From contig JADJYW010000020.1 of the NCBI GenBank assembly GCA_016719605.1, forward strand, positions 36,740-100,739: 64,000 bases of DNA, in the 5' to 3' direction. How positions within the stretch are numbered: the stretch's first letter is position 1; every line of letters begins with the position of its first letter. This stretch comes from Lewinellaceae bacterium. Its GTDB lineage: Bacteria; Bacteroidota; Bacteroidia; Chitinophagales; Saprospiraceae. Shown in pieces: positions 8,326 to 21,400 of this stretch. A program made the translations under genes and the position numbers. The notes under the pieces are model-generated. The model had not been told where the DNA came from. It searched no databases and saw nothing but the letters and a program-made list of their open reading frames with translations.

Positions 8326-9000
8326 CTTATATTTTCATTGCCCGGTTGCGGTTCTCCTGCCGGATACGCGCACTGGTCGCAGGGCAACAAATAACGCCGG
8401 ACGACGAAAAAACGGGGTATCCCAGCAGTACCAACTGCCCTGTATTTTTAAAAATCCAACTGACTGGTTGTAAATTGATTTAGCTGGTTATTTGACCAAG
8501 GTTGGTCTTTTATTTCTTCATTTTCAGATGGTTAAAACAACCGCTGCTTCAAGGCTGTCTGCACGGACGGAAACCCGGACAAAAAAAAATGTCGAATAAC
8601 CGCCGGGATAAATACCCGGCATTCCAAAACCACCTACTTTCGGGCGTTTTTTGTGCGCAAATCGCACGCATTTTTTTTGATAATCCTGTTTTGACAAACA
8701 AATAATCCACCCGGGATACCCAAAAATTTCCCGGGCCGGGTCAGTCTGGTTTTCGTCTCGTGAACATCTTTTTCTACGCATCGCACAGGAGCAGCCGCAC
8801 GGCTCCGCGCTCCGCCCGCATCGGCCTTTTTTGGCAAGGCGCCGCACGGCCGCCCGTTTCCTCCACCTCCCGCTTTTCGCAAAAAATACACACGTCAGGC
8901 CAGATGTGCCGGGCTGTGCTGCCCCGTATTTGAGGGTTGTCAAACTGACCCGCTTGCCCGCCTGCAACAGCATCTTTCCATGGATAATCCTCCAATACTT
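8326..9000. other. Intergenic region with no convincing gene
   Basis: About 675 bp between divergent genes. Several short ORFs overlap on the minus strand (around 8524-8995) but have no recognisable motif, signal peptide or conserved composition. Small GC-rich palindromes occur (for example GCCGGGATAAATACCCGGC near 8602). It presumably holds the promoter of the giant HYR gene, but no clear TAnnTTTG box was found. Confidence 0.5.
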
Positions 9001-12000
9001 ATGAACGAAATTTTCCGCCTAAGTACCCTTGTTTCAACTGCCGCCCGGACCTTCGCATTGGCAGTCGCATTGCTCTCCGCAACAACCGCCGCCCAGAGCC
9101 AAACCGTCGGCGATTTCCGAGCCCGGCAATCCGGCAACTGGAACAACACCAACACCTGGGAGCAGTGGAACGGCTCGGCGTGGGTCACGGCCTACGCAAC
9201 CAACGGCTACCCACTCGTGGCCGGCACCGCTACCAGCGCCAAAACAACCACTGCCGGTACAACCCACACCATCGCACTGCCCGCCGGCATACAAACCGGC
9301 GACCTGCTGCTCGTCTTTTGGACCGATGCGGAGGACAGCGGTACGGCCCCCGCCACCCCCGCAGGTTTTACGCAGTTGTACACCAACAGCAGCGGAAACC
9401 GAATCCGAAGGGCATGGTACAAAACCGCCGACGGCACGGAAGGTACGTCCATAAATATCACCGGCGGGGCCGAACGCAGCGCCCACACCGCCTGCCGCAT
9501 GCTGGCCGGAACCTGGCAAGGAACACCGGAAGCCGGCAATCTGGATACCGGAACAGACGACAAGCCCAACCCGCCGAATTTCAATCCGCTTGCCTGGGGC
9601 GCAGAACCGACTATGTGGATCGCCACAGCCCACTCGGAGGGCGATAACGGGGTAACTGCCCCGGCCAATTACACCGAAAACCTGCTCGTAGGGCACTCGG
9701 GCGGTACCGGCGGCGCGCATGCCACCATGGCAATGTCGCATCGGTTTGTAACAGCCACGTCGGAAAATCCGGGAGACTTTGACCTGGAAGAGGACCGGGT
9801 GCATGCCGCTTCCACCGTTGCGGTGCGCGGCCAAATCGGCAGTATTCCGGTCGGATACCCGAAATCCGTTTTCCCGACGGTGGCGGATGCCGTAACCGGG
9901 GTTCAATCGGCATCCAATGTAACCGTACACCATCACATTGCCCCCCGATATCGTGCCGGGCGAAATGCTGGTCGTGGTTTTTTCGGTGGACGGCGACCCA
10001 ACAGTTTCGGTGGATACGCTCTCCAGCGGAAACAACTGGAACAAAATGGAGCAGGCGAGTTTCGAGACGTCCGTAACCGGCGCTGTTTTTTGGAAAATAG
10101 CAGCCGGCAGCGATGCCCTGACCCTGAAAACGTCGAGCAGCCAGCGCAGCAGCCACATCAGCTACAGGCTCCGCGATGCAACAGGAATATCGGGCACTGC
10201 AGCCGTCGGCAACAGCAGCAACAGCAATCCGCCCGATCACACGCCCCCCGATGGCATCGGAGACTACCTCTGGCTGGCCACCCGGTCGGGCGACAATATA
10301 ACCGTGGCCTCGGCCCCACCGCCCTCCTTTTCGGATATGCAGACGCAAGGCGCCGGCCACGGCGATGGCGCTTCCACCAGCACAGCCATTCGACCCTGGA
10401 ATGCCGCATCCCTGGACCCCGGCAGTTTCACCAGCAACACGGAACAATGGGTGAGTTTTAACCTCGCCATCCGCGGCGGCGGTACCGCCACCGTGCGCAA
10501 CAACCACACCGTAACCGCCACCACCGCAGTAAGCGTACCCGACGTGACCATCGAAACCGGCGGTACGGTGATCATAAACGACGGAGTCACTTTTACGACA
10601 CCCGCCGGCGGCAGTTTCCAGGTAGCAGGTACCCTGCAAATGGGCGCCGACGGCACCGCCACGATAGCCGGCGCCGGGGCTTTCTCGCTCCATACCGGAG
10701 GCACGCTCGGCATCACATCCCCCGCCGGCATCACTGGTTCGGAAGCCACCGGCAATGTCCAGGTCACCGGCCCGCGCACCTTCAGCACCGACGCCGGTTA
10801 TGTGTACAACGGCATTGCTCCGCAACAGACAGGCAACGGCCTGCCTGCCGTGGTGGCCGGCTTGAAAATGGACAATACCGACAGCGGCACGGGCGTGTCG
10901 CTCACCAACAGCACCACCGTAACCGATACCCTGAACCTGAAAGACGGCCTGCTCACCACCGGCGCGAACAGCATCACCGTGCCGGCTGCCGGCAGCATAA
11001 CCAATGCCTCGGCAGCGAGCTATGTGTCCGGCAACCTGTGCCGCGGTATCCCTGCCGGCGCCAATACCTGCGTGTTTCCCATCGGGACGCCCACAGCCTA
11101 CGCACCGGCTACCCTCGACTTCCTCGCCGGCACCGAGGCCGGCACCCTGTGCAGTGCCACCACCAACGGGGATCATCCCGCTATCGCCACCTCCCAGCTG
11201 GACGCGGATAGCTCCGTCAACCGCTATTGGTTCTTCGACGTACAAAACGGTCTGGCTACCGCAAACTACCACGCTACGTTCAACTGGGTGAGCGCCGACG
11301 CGGACATGGATTTTGACTACAGCACTGCCCTTGTCGGGAAATACAACGCCCCCGACTGGACCTACCCAACCCCCGGCGCCCGCACGGCCACCTCGGTGCA
11401 AATCACCGGAGCGAGCGGGTTCAGCGCGTTTCAGGTGGGAAACGAGGCCACCATTTCCTGTTCCTCTATCACCTGTGCAGCCGGCAGCCCGTTTGTGCGC
11501 ATGACCGATGTGGGCCAGTGCGACTACACCGTGCAAGGCGCCGAATTTGACCCGACGCTCGGCGGCGACTGCCCCGGGGCAACGGTCTCCAATGATTTCA
11601 ACAACCTGAGCACATTGGCAGGCGCCGATCTGCCGGGTGGTACCACGACGATCGTATGGTCGGTGACGGCCGGTATGTTCAGCGCATCCTGCGCAATCGC
11701 CGTGACGGTGACGGATGCCGAACCGCCCGCTATTTCCTGCCCGGCGGACATTTCGGTGGACACCGACGCAGGCGTTTGCAGCGCGGCGGTCAATTTCACC
11801 ACCCCGGCCGGCACGGACAACTGCCCCGGCGCAACGACCGCGCAAACCGCAGGCCTCACCTCGGGCGCAGATTTTTCGGTGGGCACCACGACCAACACGT
11901 TTGAAACCACGGCCGCCAATGGCCAGACCACCGCCTGCTCGTTCGTGGTGACGGTGACGGATGCCGAGCCGCCCGCTGTTTCCTGCCCGGCGGATATTTC

Positions 12001-15000
12001 GGTGGACACCGACCCGGGTGCGTGCAGCGCGGCGGTGGCGTACGCAACCCCGGCCGGCACGGACAACTGCCCCGGCGCAACGACCGCGCAAACCGCGGGT
12101 TTTGCCTCGGGCGCGGATTTTCCGGTGGGAACCACGACCAACACGTTTGAAACCACAGCTGCCAACGGCCAGACCACGTCCTGCTCGTTTGCGGTGACGG
12201 TGACGGATGCCGAGCCACCCGCTATTTCCTGCCCGGCAGACATTTCGGTGGACACCGACCCGGGCGCGTGCAGCGCGGTAGTCAATTTCACCACCCCGAG
12301 CGGCACAGACAACTGCCCCGGCGCAACGACTGCGCAAACCGCGGGTTTTGCCTCCGGCGAAACCTTTCCCGTCGGCAGTACAACCAACACGTTTGAAACC
12401 ACGGCCGCCAACGGCCAGACCACTTCCTGCTCGTTCGCCGTAACGGTGACGGATGCCGAGCCGCCCGCCCTCGTTTGCCCGGCGGACATTTCGGTGGAAA
12501 CCGACGCAGGCGCGTGCAGCGCGGTAGTGGCGTACGCCACCCCGAGCGGCACGGACAACTGCCCCGGCGCAACGACTGCGCAAACCGCGGGTTTTGCCTC
12601 CGGCGAAACCTTTCCCGTCGGCAGTACAACCAACACGTTTGAAACCACGGCCGCCAACGGGCAAACGACCGCCTGCTCATTTTCGGTGACGGTGACGGAT
12701 GCCGAACCGCCCGCCCTCGTTTGCCCGGCGGACATTTCGGTGGACACCGACGCGGGCGCGTGCAGCGCGGCAGTGGCGTACGCCACCCCGAGCGGCACGG
12801 ACAACTGCCCCGGCGCAACGACCGCGCAAACCGCAGGCCTCGCCTCGGGTTCGGATTTTCCGGTGGGAACCACGACCAACACGTTCGAGACCACGGCCGC
12901 CAACGGCCAGACCACGTCCTGCTCGTTCGCCGTGACGGTGACGGATGCCGAGCCGCCCGCTGTTTCCTGCCCGGCGGACATTTCGGTGGACACGGATGCG
13001 GGAAATTGCAGCGCAGCGGTGGCCTACGCAACCCCGAGCGGCACGGACAACTGCCCCGGCGCAACGACCGCGCAAACCGCAGGCCTCGCCTCGGGCGCAG
13101 ATTTTCCGGTGGGAACCACGGCCAACACGTTTGAAACCACGGCCGCCAATGGCCAGACCACCGCCTGCTCGTTTGCCGTGACGGTGACGGATACCGAGCC
13201 GCCCGCTGTTTCCTGCCCGGCCGATATTTCGGTGGACACGGATGCGGGAAATTGCAGCGCGGCGGTGGCCTACGCAACCCCGAGCGGCACGGACAACTGC
13301 CCCGGCGCAACGACCGCGCAAACCGCGGGCCTCGCCTCGGGATCGGATTTTCCGGTGGGAACCACAACCAACACGTTTGAAACCACGGCTGCCAATGGCC
13401 AGACCACCGCCTGCTCGTTCGCCGTGACGGTGACGGATGCCGAACCGCCCGCTGTTTCCTGCCCGGCGGATATTTCGGTGGACACCGACCCGGGCGCGTG
13501 CAGCGCGGCGGTCAATTTCACCACCCCGGTCGGCACGGACAACTGCCCCGGCGCAACGACCGCGCAAACCGCGGGCCTCGCCTCGGGTTCGGATTTTCCG
13601 GTGGGAACCACGGCCAATACGTTCGAGACCACGGCCGCCAATGGCCAGACCACCGCCTGCTCGTTTGCCGTGACGGTGACGGATGCCGAGCCGCCCGCTA
13701 TTTCCTGCCCGGCGGACATTTCGGTGGACACGGACGCGGGCGTTTGCAGCGCGGCGGTCAATTTCACCACCCCGAGCGGCACGGACAACTGCCCCGGCGC
13801 AACGACCGCGCAAACCGCGGGCCTCGCCTCGGGTTCGGATTTTCCGGTGGGCAGCACGACCAACACGTTTGAAACCACGGCCGCCAACGGCCAGACCACG
13901 TCCTGCTCGTTCGCGGTGACGGTGACGGATGCCGAGCCGCCCGCTGTTTCCTGCCCGGCGGACATTTCGGTGGATACCGACGCGGGCGCGTGCAGCGCGA
14001 CGGTCAATTTCACCACCCCGGTCGGCACGGACAACTGCCCCGGCGCAACGACCGCGCAAACCGCGGGCCTCGCCTCGGGTTCGGATTTTCCGGTGGGAAC
14101 CACGGCCAATACGTTCGAGACCACGGCCGCCAATGGCCAGACCACCGCCTGCTCGTTTGCCGTGACGGTGACGGATGCCGAGCCGCCCGCTGTTTCCTGC
14201 CCGACAGACATTTCGGTGGACACGGACGCAGGCGTTTGCAGCGCGGCGGTGATTTTCGCCACCCCGAGCGGCACAGACAACTGCCCCGGCGCAACGACCG
14301 CGCAAACCGCGGGCCTCGCCTCGGGTTCGGATTTTCCGGTGGGCAGCACGACCAACACGTTTGAAACCACGGCCGCCAATGGCCAGACCACCGCCTGTTC
14401 GTTTGCCGTGACGGTGACGGATGCCGAGCCGCCCGCTGTTTCCTGCCCGACAGACATTTCGGTGGACACGGACGCAGGCGTTTGCAGCGCGGCGGTGATT
14501 TTCGCCACCCCGAGCGGCACGGACAACTGCCCCGGCGCAACGACTGCGCAAACCGCAGGCCTCGCCTCGGGCGCGGATTTTCCGGTGGGCACCACAACCA
14601 ACACCTTTGAAACCATGGCTGCCAACGGCCAGACTACGTCCTGCTCGTTTGCGGTGACGGTGACGGATGCCGAGCCGCCCGCTGTTTCCTGCCCGACAGA
14701 CATTTCGGTGGACACGGACGCAGGCGTTTGCAGCGCGGCGGTGATTTTCGCCACCCCGAGCGGCACGGACAACTGCCCCGGCGCAACGACTGCGCAAACC
14801 GCAGGCCTCGCCTCGGGCGCGGATTTTCCGGTGGGCACCACGGCCAATACGTTCGAGACCACGGCCGCCAATGGCCAGACCACCGCCTGTTCGTTTGCCG
14901 TGACGGTGACGGATGCCGAGCCGCCCGCTGTTTCCTGCCCGACAGACATTTCGGTGGACACGGACGGAGGCGTTTGCAGCGCGGCGGTGATTTTCGCACC

Positions 15001-17981
15001 GGCGGCACGGACAACTGCCCCGGCGCAACGACTGCGCAAACCGCAGGCCTCGCCTCGGGCGCGGATTTTCCGGTGGGCACCACAACCAACACCTTTGAAA
15101 CCATGGCTGCCAACGGCCAGACTACGTCCTGCTCGTTTGCGGTGACGGTGACGGATGCCGAGCCGCCCGCCATTTCCTGTCCGGCCGATATTTCGGTGGA
15201 CACGGACGCAGGCGTTTGCAGCGGCGGTGAATTTCACCACCCCGAGCGGCACGGACAACTGCCCCGGCGCAACGACCGCGCAAACCGCGGGCCTCGCCTC
15301 GGGTTCGGATTTTCCGGTGGGCAGCACGACCAACACGTTTGAAACCACGGCCGCCAATGGCCAGACCACCGCCTGCTCGTTTGCCGTGACGGTGACGGAC
15401 GCCGAACCGCCCGCTGTTTCCTGTCCGGCGGATATTTCGGTGGAAACCGACGCCGGGCGCGTGCAGCGCGGCAGTGGCCTTCGCAACCCCGAGCGGTACG
15501 GACAACTGCCCCGGCGCAACGACCGCGCAAACCGCAGGCCTCACCTCCGGTGCAGATTTTCCGGCAGGCACCACAACCAACACGTTTGAAACCACGGCCG
15601 CCAACGGCCAGACCACGTCCTGCTCGTTCGCGGTGACGGTGACGGATGCCGAACCGCCCGCAATTTCCTGCCCGGCGGATATTTCGGTGGACACCGACGC
15701 GGGCGCGTGCAGCGCGGCGGTGAATTTCACCACCCCGAGCGGCACGGACAACTGCCCCGGCGCAACGACCGCGCAAACCGCAGGCCTCGCTTCCGGTGCA
15801 GATTTTCCGGTGGGAACCACAACCAACACGTTTGAAACCACGGCCGCCAACGGCCAGACCACGTCCTGCTCGTTTGCCGTGACGGTGACGGATGCCGAGC
15901 CGCCCGCTATTTCCTGCCCGGCGGACATTTTGGTGGACACCGATGCGGGCGTGTGCAGCGCGGTAGTGGCGTACGCCACCCCGAGCGGCACAGACAACTG
16001 CCCCGGCGCAACGACCGCGCAAACCGCAGGCCTCGCCTCGGGCGCGGATTTTCCGGTGGGAACCACAACCAACACATTTGAAACCACGGCCGCCAACGGC
16101 CAGACCACCGCCTGCTCGCTCGCAGTGACGGTGACGGATGCCGAGCCGCCCGCCCTCGTTTGTCCGGCGGACATTGCGGTGGATACCGACGCGGGCGCGT
16201 GCAGTGCGGCGGTGGCCTACGCAACCCCGAGCGGCACGGACAACTGCCCCGGCGCAACGACTGCGCAAACCGCAGGCCTCGCCTCGGGATCAGATTTTCC
16301 GGTGGGAAGCACAACCAACACGTTCGAGACCACAGCCGCCAACGGGCAGACAACATCCTGCTCGTTTGCGGTGACGGTGACGGATGCCGAGCCGCCCGCT
16401 GTTTCCTGCCCGACAGACATTTTGGTGGACACCGACCCGGGTGCGTGCCTGTACACCATTTCCGGCACGGCTTACGATCCGGCGGTGGGCGACAACTGCG
16501 GCGTGGTGTGGGTGAACAACGATGCCAACGGCATGGCCTCGCTGGACGGCGTGGTGCTGCTCGCCGGCGCCACCCTGATCGAGTGGACGGTAGCGGATGG
16601 CAACGGCCTGATCGCCATTTGCCAGTTTACCATCACCGTGGCGACGTGTACCTCCATTTCGGGTACTATTTTTTGGCAAGGCGACGGGGTTACGGGCGTG
16701 AACAACGCAGACGTGACCCTCACGGGAGGCACCTCGGATAGCGACACGACCGACAGCAGCGGGGATTATACGCTGGTGGCCAACCTCGGCGACGACTGCG
16801 TCATCACCCCGAAGAAAGGCAACCAGTTTACCCTCAACGGGGTGACGGCTGCGGATGCTTCGGCCATTCAGCAGCACCTGTCCGGCGCGCAAGGCGAGGT
16901 GATAACCGACTTTTTCCGGCTGGTGGCTGCCGACCTGAACAAGAGCAATACGATTTCGATTGTGGATGCGGCGCTCATTCGCCAGGGTATCCTCGGCAAC
17001 CCGTCGGCGCTGGCCATCCTGAACACGACGGGCGACTGGCGTTTTGTCGGTACGGCGTATCCCGATGTTTTGACCAATATCGGCCCGTATGTGCTGACCG
17101 ATTTTTCGGCCTACGAGCAGCGCACGCTTGCGGGTGTGGCGATGGATATGGCCGGGCAGGATTTTTGGGCCGTCAAAGTGGGCGATGTGTTTGAGCAGAC
17201 ACTTCCCGGGGTGGACATTGCCGACCCGGCGCTCAAGCCCGACCCGTCGGCCCGGCCGTTGGTGTGGCGCGTACGCGACCGCGTGCTGCAGGCCGGCGAG
17301 CCGGTGGAACTCGACTTTTCGGTGGTCAATTTCACCGACATCGCGGCGTTTCAGCACGGCATGCGTTTCGATCCGGCGGTGTTGCAATACGAAGCCATGC
17401 ACAGCACCACGACGGAAATCCCGCTGGATGCTGCGGGCAACTTTGGCGCCTACCGGATTGCGGCGGGCGAGTTGCGCACCTTGTGGTCGGTGGCCGAAGG
17501 CGTCACGCTACCGGGGGTGCAGCCCATGTACCGCTTGCATTTTACCGCCCTGCAAGGCGGTATGAAACTCAGCGAAGTGGTGTCGTTTGATCCGGCTGTT
17601 TTGCGCGCCGTGGCGTACACGACCGCGCTGGCTCCGCGCGAAGTGCAATTGGTTTTCACGGACTACAAAAACACGGGGTTGCTTTCCACGGACAACCAGG
17701 TGGACATCCCGAACACCGGCTTCGATCTGCTGCAAAACCGGCCGAATCCGTTCAGCGACCGCACGACCATTGGTTTTATCCTGCCGGAGGCTTGCGCTGC
17801 GCAACTGCGCGTATTCGACATCAGCGGCCGCGAGCTGTGGCGCTCCGACGAAACATACCCGGCGGGCTACCACGAGGTGGTGCTCCGGCTGGAAGAACTC
17901 CCGGCAACGGGTATGCTTTTTTACGAACTGACCACACCGCAGGGCAAGCAGACGCGCAGGATGCTGGCCGTGGGGATGTAA
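9001..17981 (+). CDS. Giant HYR-repeat surface protein with dockerin-like, cohesin-like and T9SS sorting domains (frameshifted)
   Basis: One gene of about 2,990 codons is spread over several frames. The ATG at 9001 gives MNEIFRLSTLVSTAARTFAL plus a hydrophobic signal peptide; an in-frame ATG at 8980 is an alternative. Order: two related beta modules (about 9100-9900 and 9930-10480), a glycine/threonine-rich beta-solenoid-like stretch, a divergent HYR domain, 19 near-identical HYR units, another divergent HYR domain, an Ig/SdrD-like piece (GTIFWQGDGVTGVNNADVTL), a dockerin-like calcium motif (ADLNKSNTISIVDAALIRQG), a cohesin-like domain (VELDFSVVNFTDIAAFQHGM) and a T9SS type A domain (QNRPNPFSDRTTIGF...). 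Frame changes occur near 9930 (probable loss of AC), 14998 (-4), 15221 (-2) and 15450 (+1). They may be consensus errors. Role inferred: exported surface adhesin or matrix protein. Confidence 0.85.
11714..16382 (+). repeat. 19 tandem 246-bp units encoding HYR domains
   Basis: The codons for DAEPPA recur at 11714, 11960 and then every 246 bp until 16383. Exceptions are intervals of 242, 244 and 247 bp around 14900-15650, where small indels break the frame. Each unit encodes 82 residues with the conserved pieces SCPADISVDTD, GTDNCPGATTAQTAG, TTNTFETTAANGQTT and CSFAVTVT. Units differ by only a few substitutions, which indicates ongoing homogenisation. Two cysteines flank each unit and could form a disulfide. 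HYR domains are Ig-like beta-sandwiches used in bacterial and animal adhesion proteins. Confidence 0.95.
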
Positions 17982-17988
17982 CGATGGC

Positions 17989-18029
17989 GGGTGTTCAGAG
18001 CACGGGCTGACCCAGTGCTCTGAACACCC
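17989..18029 (+). terminator. 15-bp stem-loop after the HYR gene
   Basis: GGGTGTTCAGAGCAC (17989-18003) pairs perfectly with GTGCTCTGAACACCC (18015-18029) around an 11-nt loop. It begins 8 bp after the stop codon and is followed by a T-rich stretch. Confidence 0.75.
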
Positions 18030-18116
18030 CCTTACTTTTTGCTTTTCGTCGTTTTTTGACAAAAACACTTTCGACCAAAATTATCCGCGCCCATGCCTTT
18101 GTACCAAATTTTGGTA

Positions 18117-18124
18117 TACTTTTG
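18117..18124 (+). promoter_or_regulatory. Possible -7 box (TACTTTTG) upstream of the glycine-rich protein gene
   Basis: TACTTTTG matches TAnnTTTG. It is preceded by a near-palindromic TACCAAATTTTGGTA and by TTTG 15 nt upstream, a rather short spacing. It would give a leader of about 300 nt for the gene at 18432. The stretch 18130-18430 holds no other recognisable feature. Confidence 0.35.
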
Positions 18125-18431
18125 TGGCGCTTGATTCGCGCTTTACCTGTTTTTATTTTAATCCGTTTTTTTGAATCAAAGCCGGCGTTGCCAAAAAAAC
18201 ACGTCGTCGCCAACAGAAAAGTCATCTTGTGAAAAAGTCCTTGCCCCGTTTTTCGGGCGCTGCCTGCCAAGGGCGCCGCGCTCTGTATTCGTCTGAATGG
18301 TACCGCTGCCCGGCGGTATGGGCTACGCTACTACCGAACCTTTCTTTTTTTACCATACCCCGCATACCGGATGCCGGCCCCGCGCCGTGCGTCCGTTCTG
18401 TATTGTTTCACGCTGAAAACCCTTTTTGGTT

Positions 18432-21400
18432 ATGAAAAATACTCTACAAATCTGGAACAACACCTGGGGCCACACCGCCCGATCCTGTCGGCAATATGCA
18501 GGAGAGGTCCTGCGAAGAGCCGCGCCTGTGGTGGTGATGGTGGTGATGGGGGCTGGGAGTGCGTGGGGACAGATACTCCAGGTTACGGGTTCTCCACAGA
18601 CGGCCACTACAACGAGCACAACGTTGACCATCAACAAACCGTCGGGGCTGGCTGTGGGGGATATCATGTTTGCCAATATTATCCAGACAGATAACGACGC
18701 GGGCACGGGCCTGAATACGAACGCCTCACGCTCGGGCTGGACGGTTATTGCCGGCAATCAAATTGGTATTAACGGCAACAACGAATGGTGGGGGACGCTG
18801 CTTTATAAGATAGCCGATGCCGCGGATGTGATGGCAGCCAATTTCGCCTTTACCCTGGATACCGACGCCAACGGCGACGGCAGTGCGGGCGGCATCGTGG
18901 CATTCTCAGGAGTAGATACGGGGTTTCCGTTTGACGCAGTACCTCCGGGCGTTTTTAACACGACGGTTTCGGACGACCTGCTGGCTACCGGCATCACCAC
19001 TACAACGAACAATGCCGCGGTGGTCATGTTCGGCATGAACGCCGCGAACGAAACGTTCGGCAGCTGGACGACGACTGCGCCGGGCGCCTTGGCCGAAGTG
19101 TTCGAGCAAACATTCGCTAGCGGAGCGTCAATGGGCGCGGCTGCTGCCTGGGGCACCCTGGCCACGGCGGGCGCTACAGGAAACGGTACGGCCGAAATGA
19201 GCGACAACGATAACGATCCCAACGGCGCCTTGCTGATCGCCTTGCGGCCGGCCAATGCCACTATTACTTCGCCGTTCACGCCTGCCTATGGCGGAACGTT
19301 TACCGTGCCGGCCGGCGTCACCTGCGTGCGGGTGCAGGCCTGGGGCGGCGGTGGCGGCGGCGGTATGAATGATACCGGCGGCGGCAGTGGTGCGGACGGC
19401 GCCGGCGGCGGCGGTGGCGGCGGTTACCGTGAGGGTGTGCTGATTGTTTCGCCGGGCGATAACATTACCGTCGCGATAGGCGCCGCTGGCGCCGGCGCCC
19501 CCAATACTACGAATACAGCAGGAACGGCCGGCGGTAACTCCACGGTAACGCATACCAGCGGCGTCATAACCGCCAATGGTGGCACCGCCGGTACCAGCGG
19601 CACTGCCGGCGGCACTGGCGGCGGTGGATCTTTTAGCGGAACGGTATACGGTCAGATTGCCTTTGCCGGCGGCGCCGGCGGCGGCGGCGACGCCAATGAG
19701 GGCGGCGGCGGCGGTGGTAGCGCAGGTTCGGCCGGTAATGGCGGTAACGGCGCAAACCTGACAGCCGGTACTGCCGGAGCAGGCGGCGGCGCCGCGGGCG
19801 GCGCCGGTGGTGATGACGGCGCCGGCACATCGGGATCGCTTCCCGGCGGCGGCGGCGGTGGCGCCGGGGATGAGGGCGGCGGCGGCGGTAACGGCGCCTA
19901 TGGCCAGGTTATCCTGACCTGGGGTAGTTTGTCTTCCAGTACGGCAGGCACTATTACATCCGGCTCTCCGGCTTCCAGTTGTACTTCACCATTCAATCCC
20001 AATAATATATCCGGCGATGACCCCGCCGGCGCCGAAACCTGGTCCTGGCAATCCAGCACCGACGGCGGTACTACCTGGACGACCATCGGGGGCGCAACGT
20101 CCGCATCGTACGATCCGGGCAATATCACCGCGACCACGCAATACCGCCGGCTGCGGTCGGTATCAGGCGAATGTCCGGGCATTTCCAACGTGGTGACTTA
20201 TTCGGTCAATACGCCGCCCACGGCCGGCGCACCCACGACGGCTTCCGTATGTACCGGTACGCCTGCTACAATCGCGGGCAATCCGACGGGCGGTTCCGGC
20301 ATGTATACGACCCATGCCTGGACGATCACCAACGCCGGCGGTACCGGCGCTACTAACGGCGCCAACCTGACCAATGCCAACCAGGAAACGGTTACGTTCA
20401 ACGGCACGGGATTGACGGCCGGTACGGTGACGCTGCAATATACTGTAACTGACAACAACGGTTGCACCGGTACCAAAACGGTAGCCGTGACGGTCAGCTT
20501 GTCTCTTGCGATAACGGGCGTGTCGATTTGTGCAGGTGGTAGCGGCAGTTTGGCGGTTACCTCTGCCTGCGCCGATGTATCCGGATCGGAAGGGCCATCC
20601 TTCGCCGGCACAGGGACAAACGTGACAGGAGTAGGAACGGTAGCATGGACAAATCCCGGAAATATCGTTTCGGATAATGGTTCCTCTGCAACTGCCAGCA
20701 GAGGCACAGATGGTACCGTCACGACAAACTATCTTCAGGGGACGAATCTCGGTTTCACGATACCTTCCGGCGCCACGATAAATGGCATACAGGTTTCCAT
20801 GAACCGTTTTGCCTCGGTCAGTTCAGGCAGTGATAATGTACAGGATAATATAGTCAGATTAATTAAGGCAGGTACGGTTACCGGTGATAATAAAGCCGTT
20901 GCCGGAAACTGGGCAACAGCTACCGGCACCGTGGTGAGTTATGGCGGGGCTTCGGATTTGTGGGGTACCACCTGGACCCCGGCCCAGATCAACGCTTCCA
21001 ATTTTGGTGCAGCCTTGTCTGCCAATATTACGCGGGATAATGGCATCGTTACGGGTTCTGTTGATTACATCAGCATTACCGTTTATTATACCATCGACCA
21101 TACGATCAGCTGGTACACTGTTTCATCCGGCGGCACCGCTGTTCAAACGGAAAGCAGCCTGACCACCTTCAATCCGGTCGGCGATGCAGAGGTGCTCATG
21201 GCTGGCGCACCCTATAGTAGCCTGAACAATACGAACACCCCCGGCACCTATACGTTCTGGGCGGAATGTTCCTTGTATCCGGACTGTCGTACAGCGGTTG
21301 ATTTTGTAATTAATCCCGGTCCTTCCTGCTCCATCACCGGCTCCGACCCGGTATGTGCCAATTCTACGGGCCACGTTTACATGGGCTCGGGTGGCGGCAC

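Noticed and set aside
8524..8995. Overlapping minus-strand ORFs between the ASKHA gene and the HYR gene
   Set aside because: Three mutually overlapping frames, no motifs, unusual composition and no promoter box.
9611..15519. Very long minus-strand and alternative-frame ORFs (up to about 1,000 codons) across the HYR array
   Set aside because: The repeat unit is a multiple of three and GC-rich, so stop-free shadow frames repeat with it. Their translations are Arg/Pro/His-rich repeats with no signal or domain, while the plus-strand frame encodes clear HYR domains.
11714..16382. CRISPR array
   Set aside because: Units are 246 bp and continuous with no unique spacers, and they encode protein.
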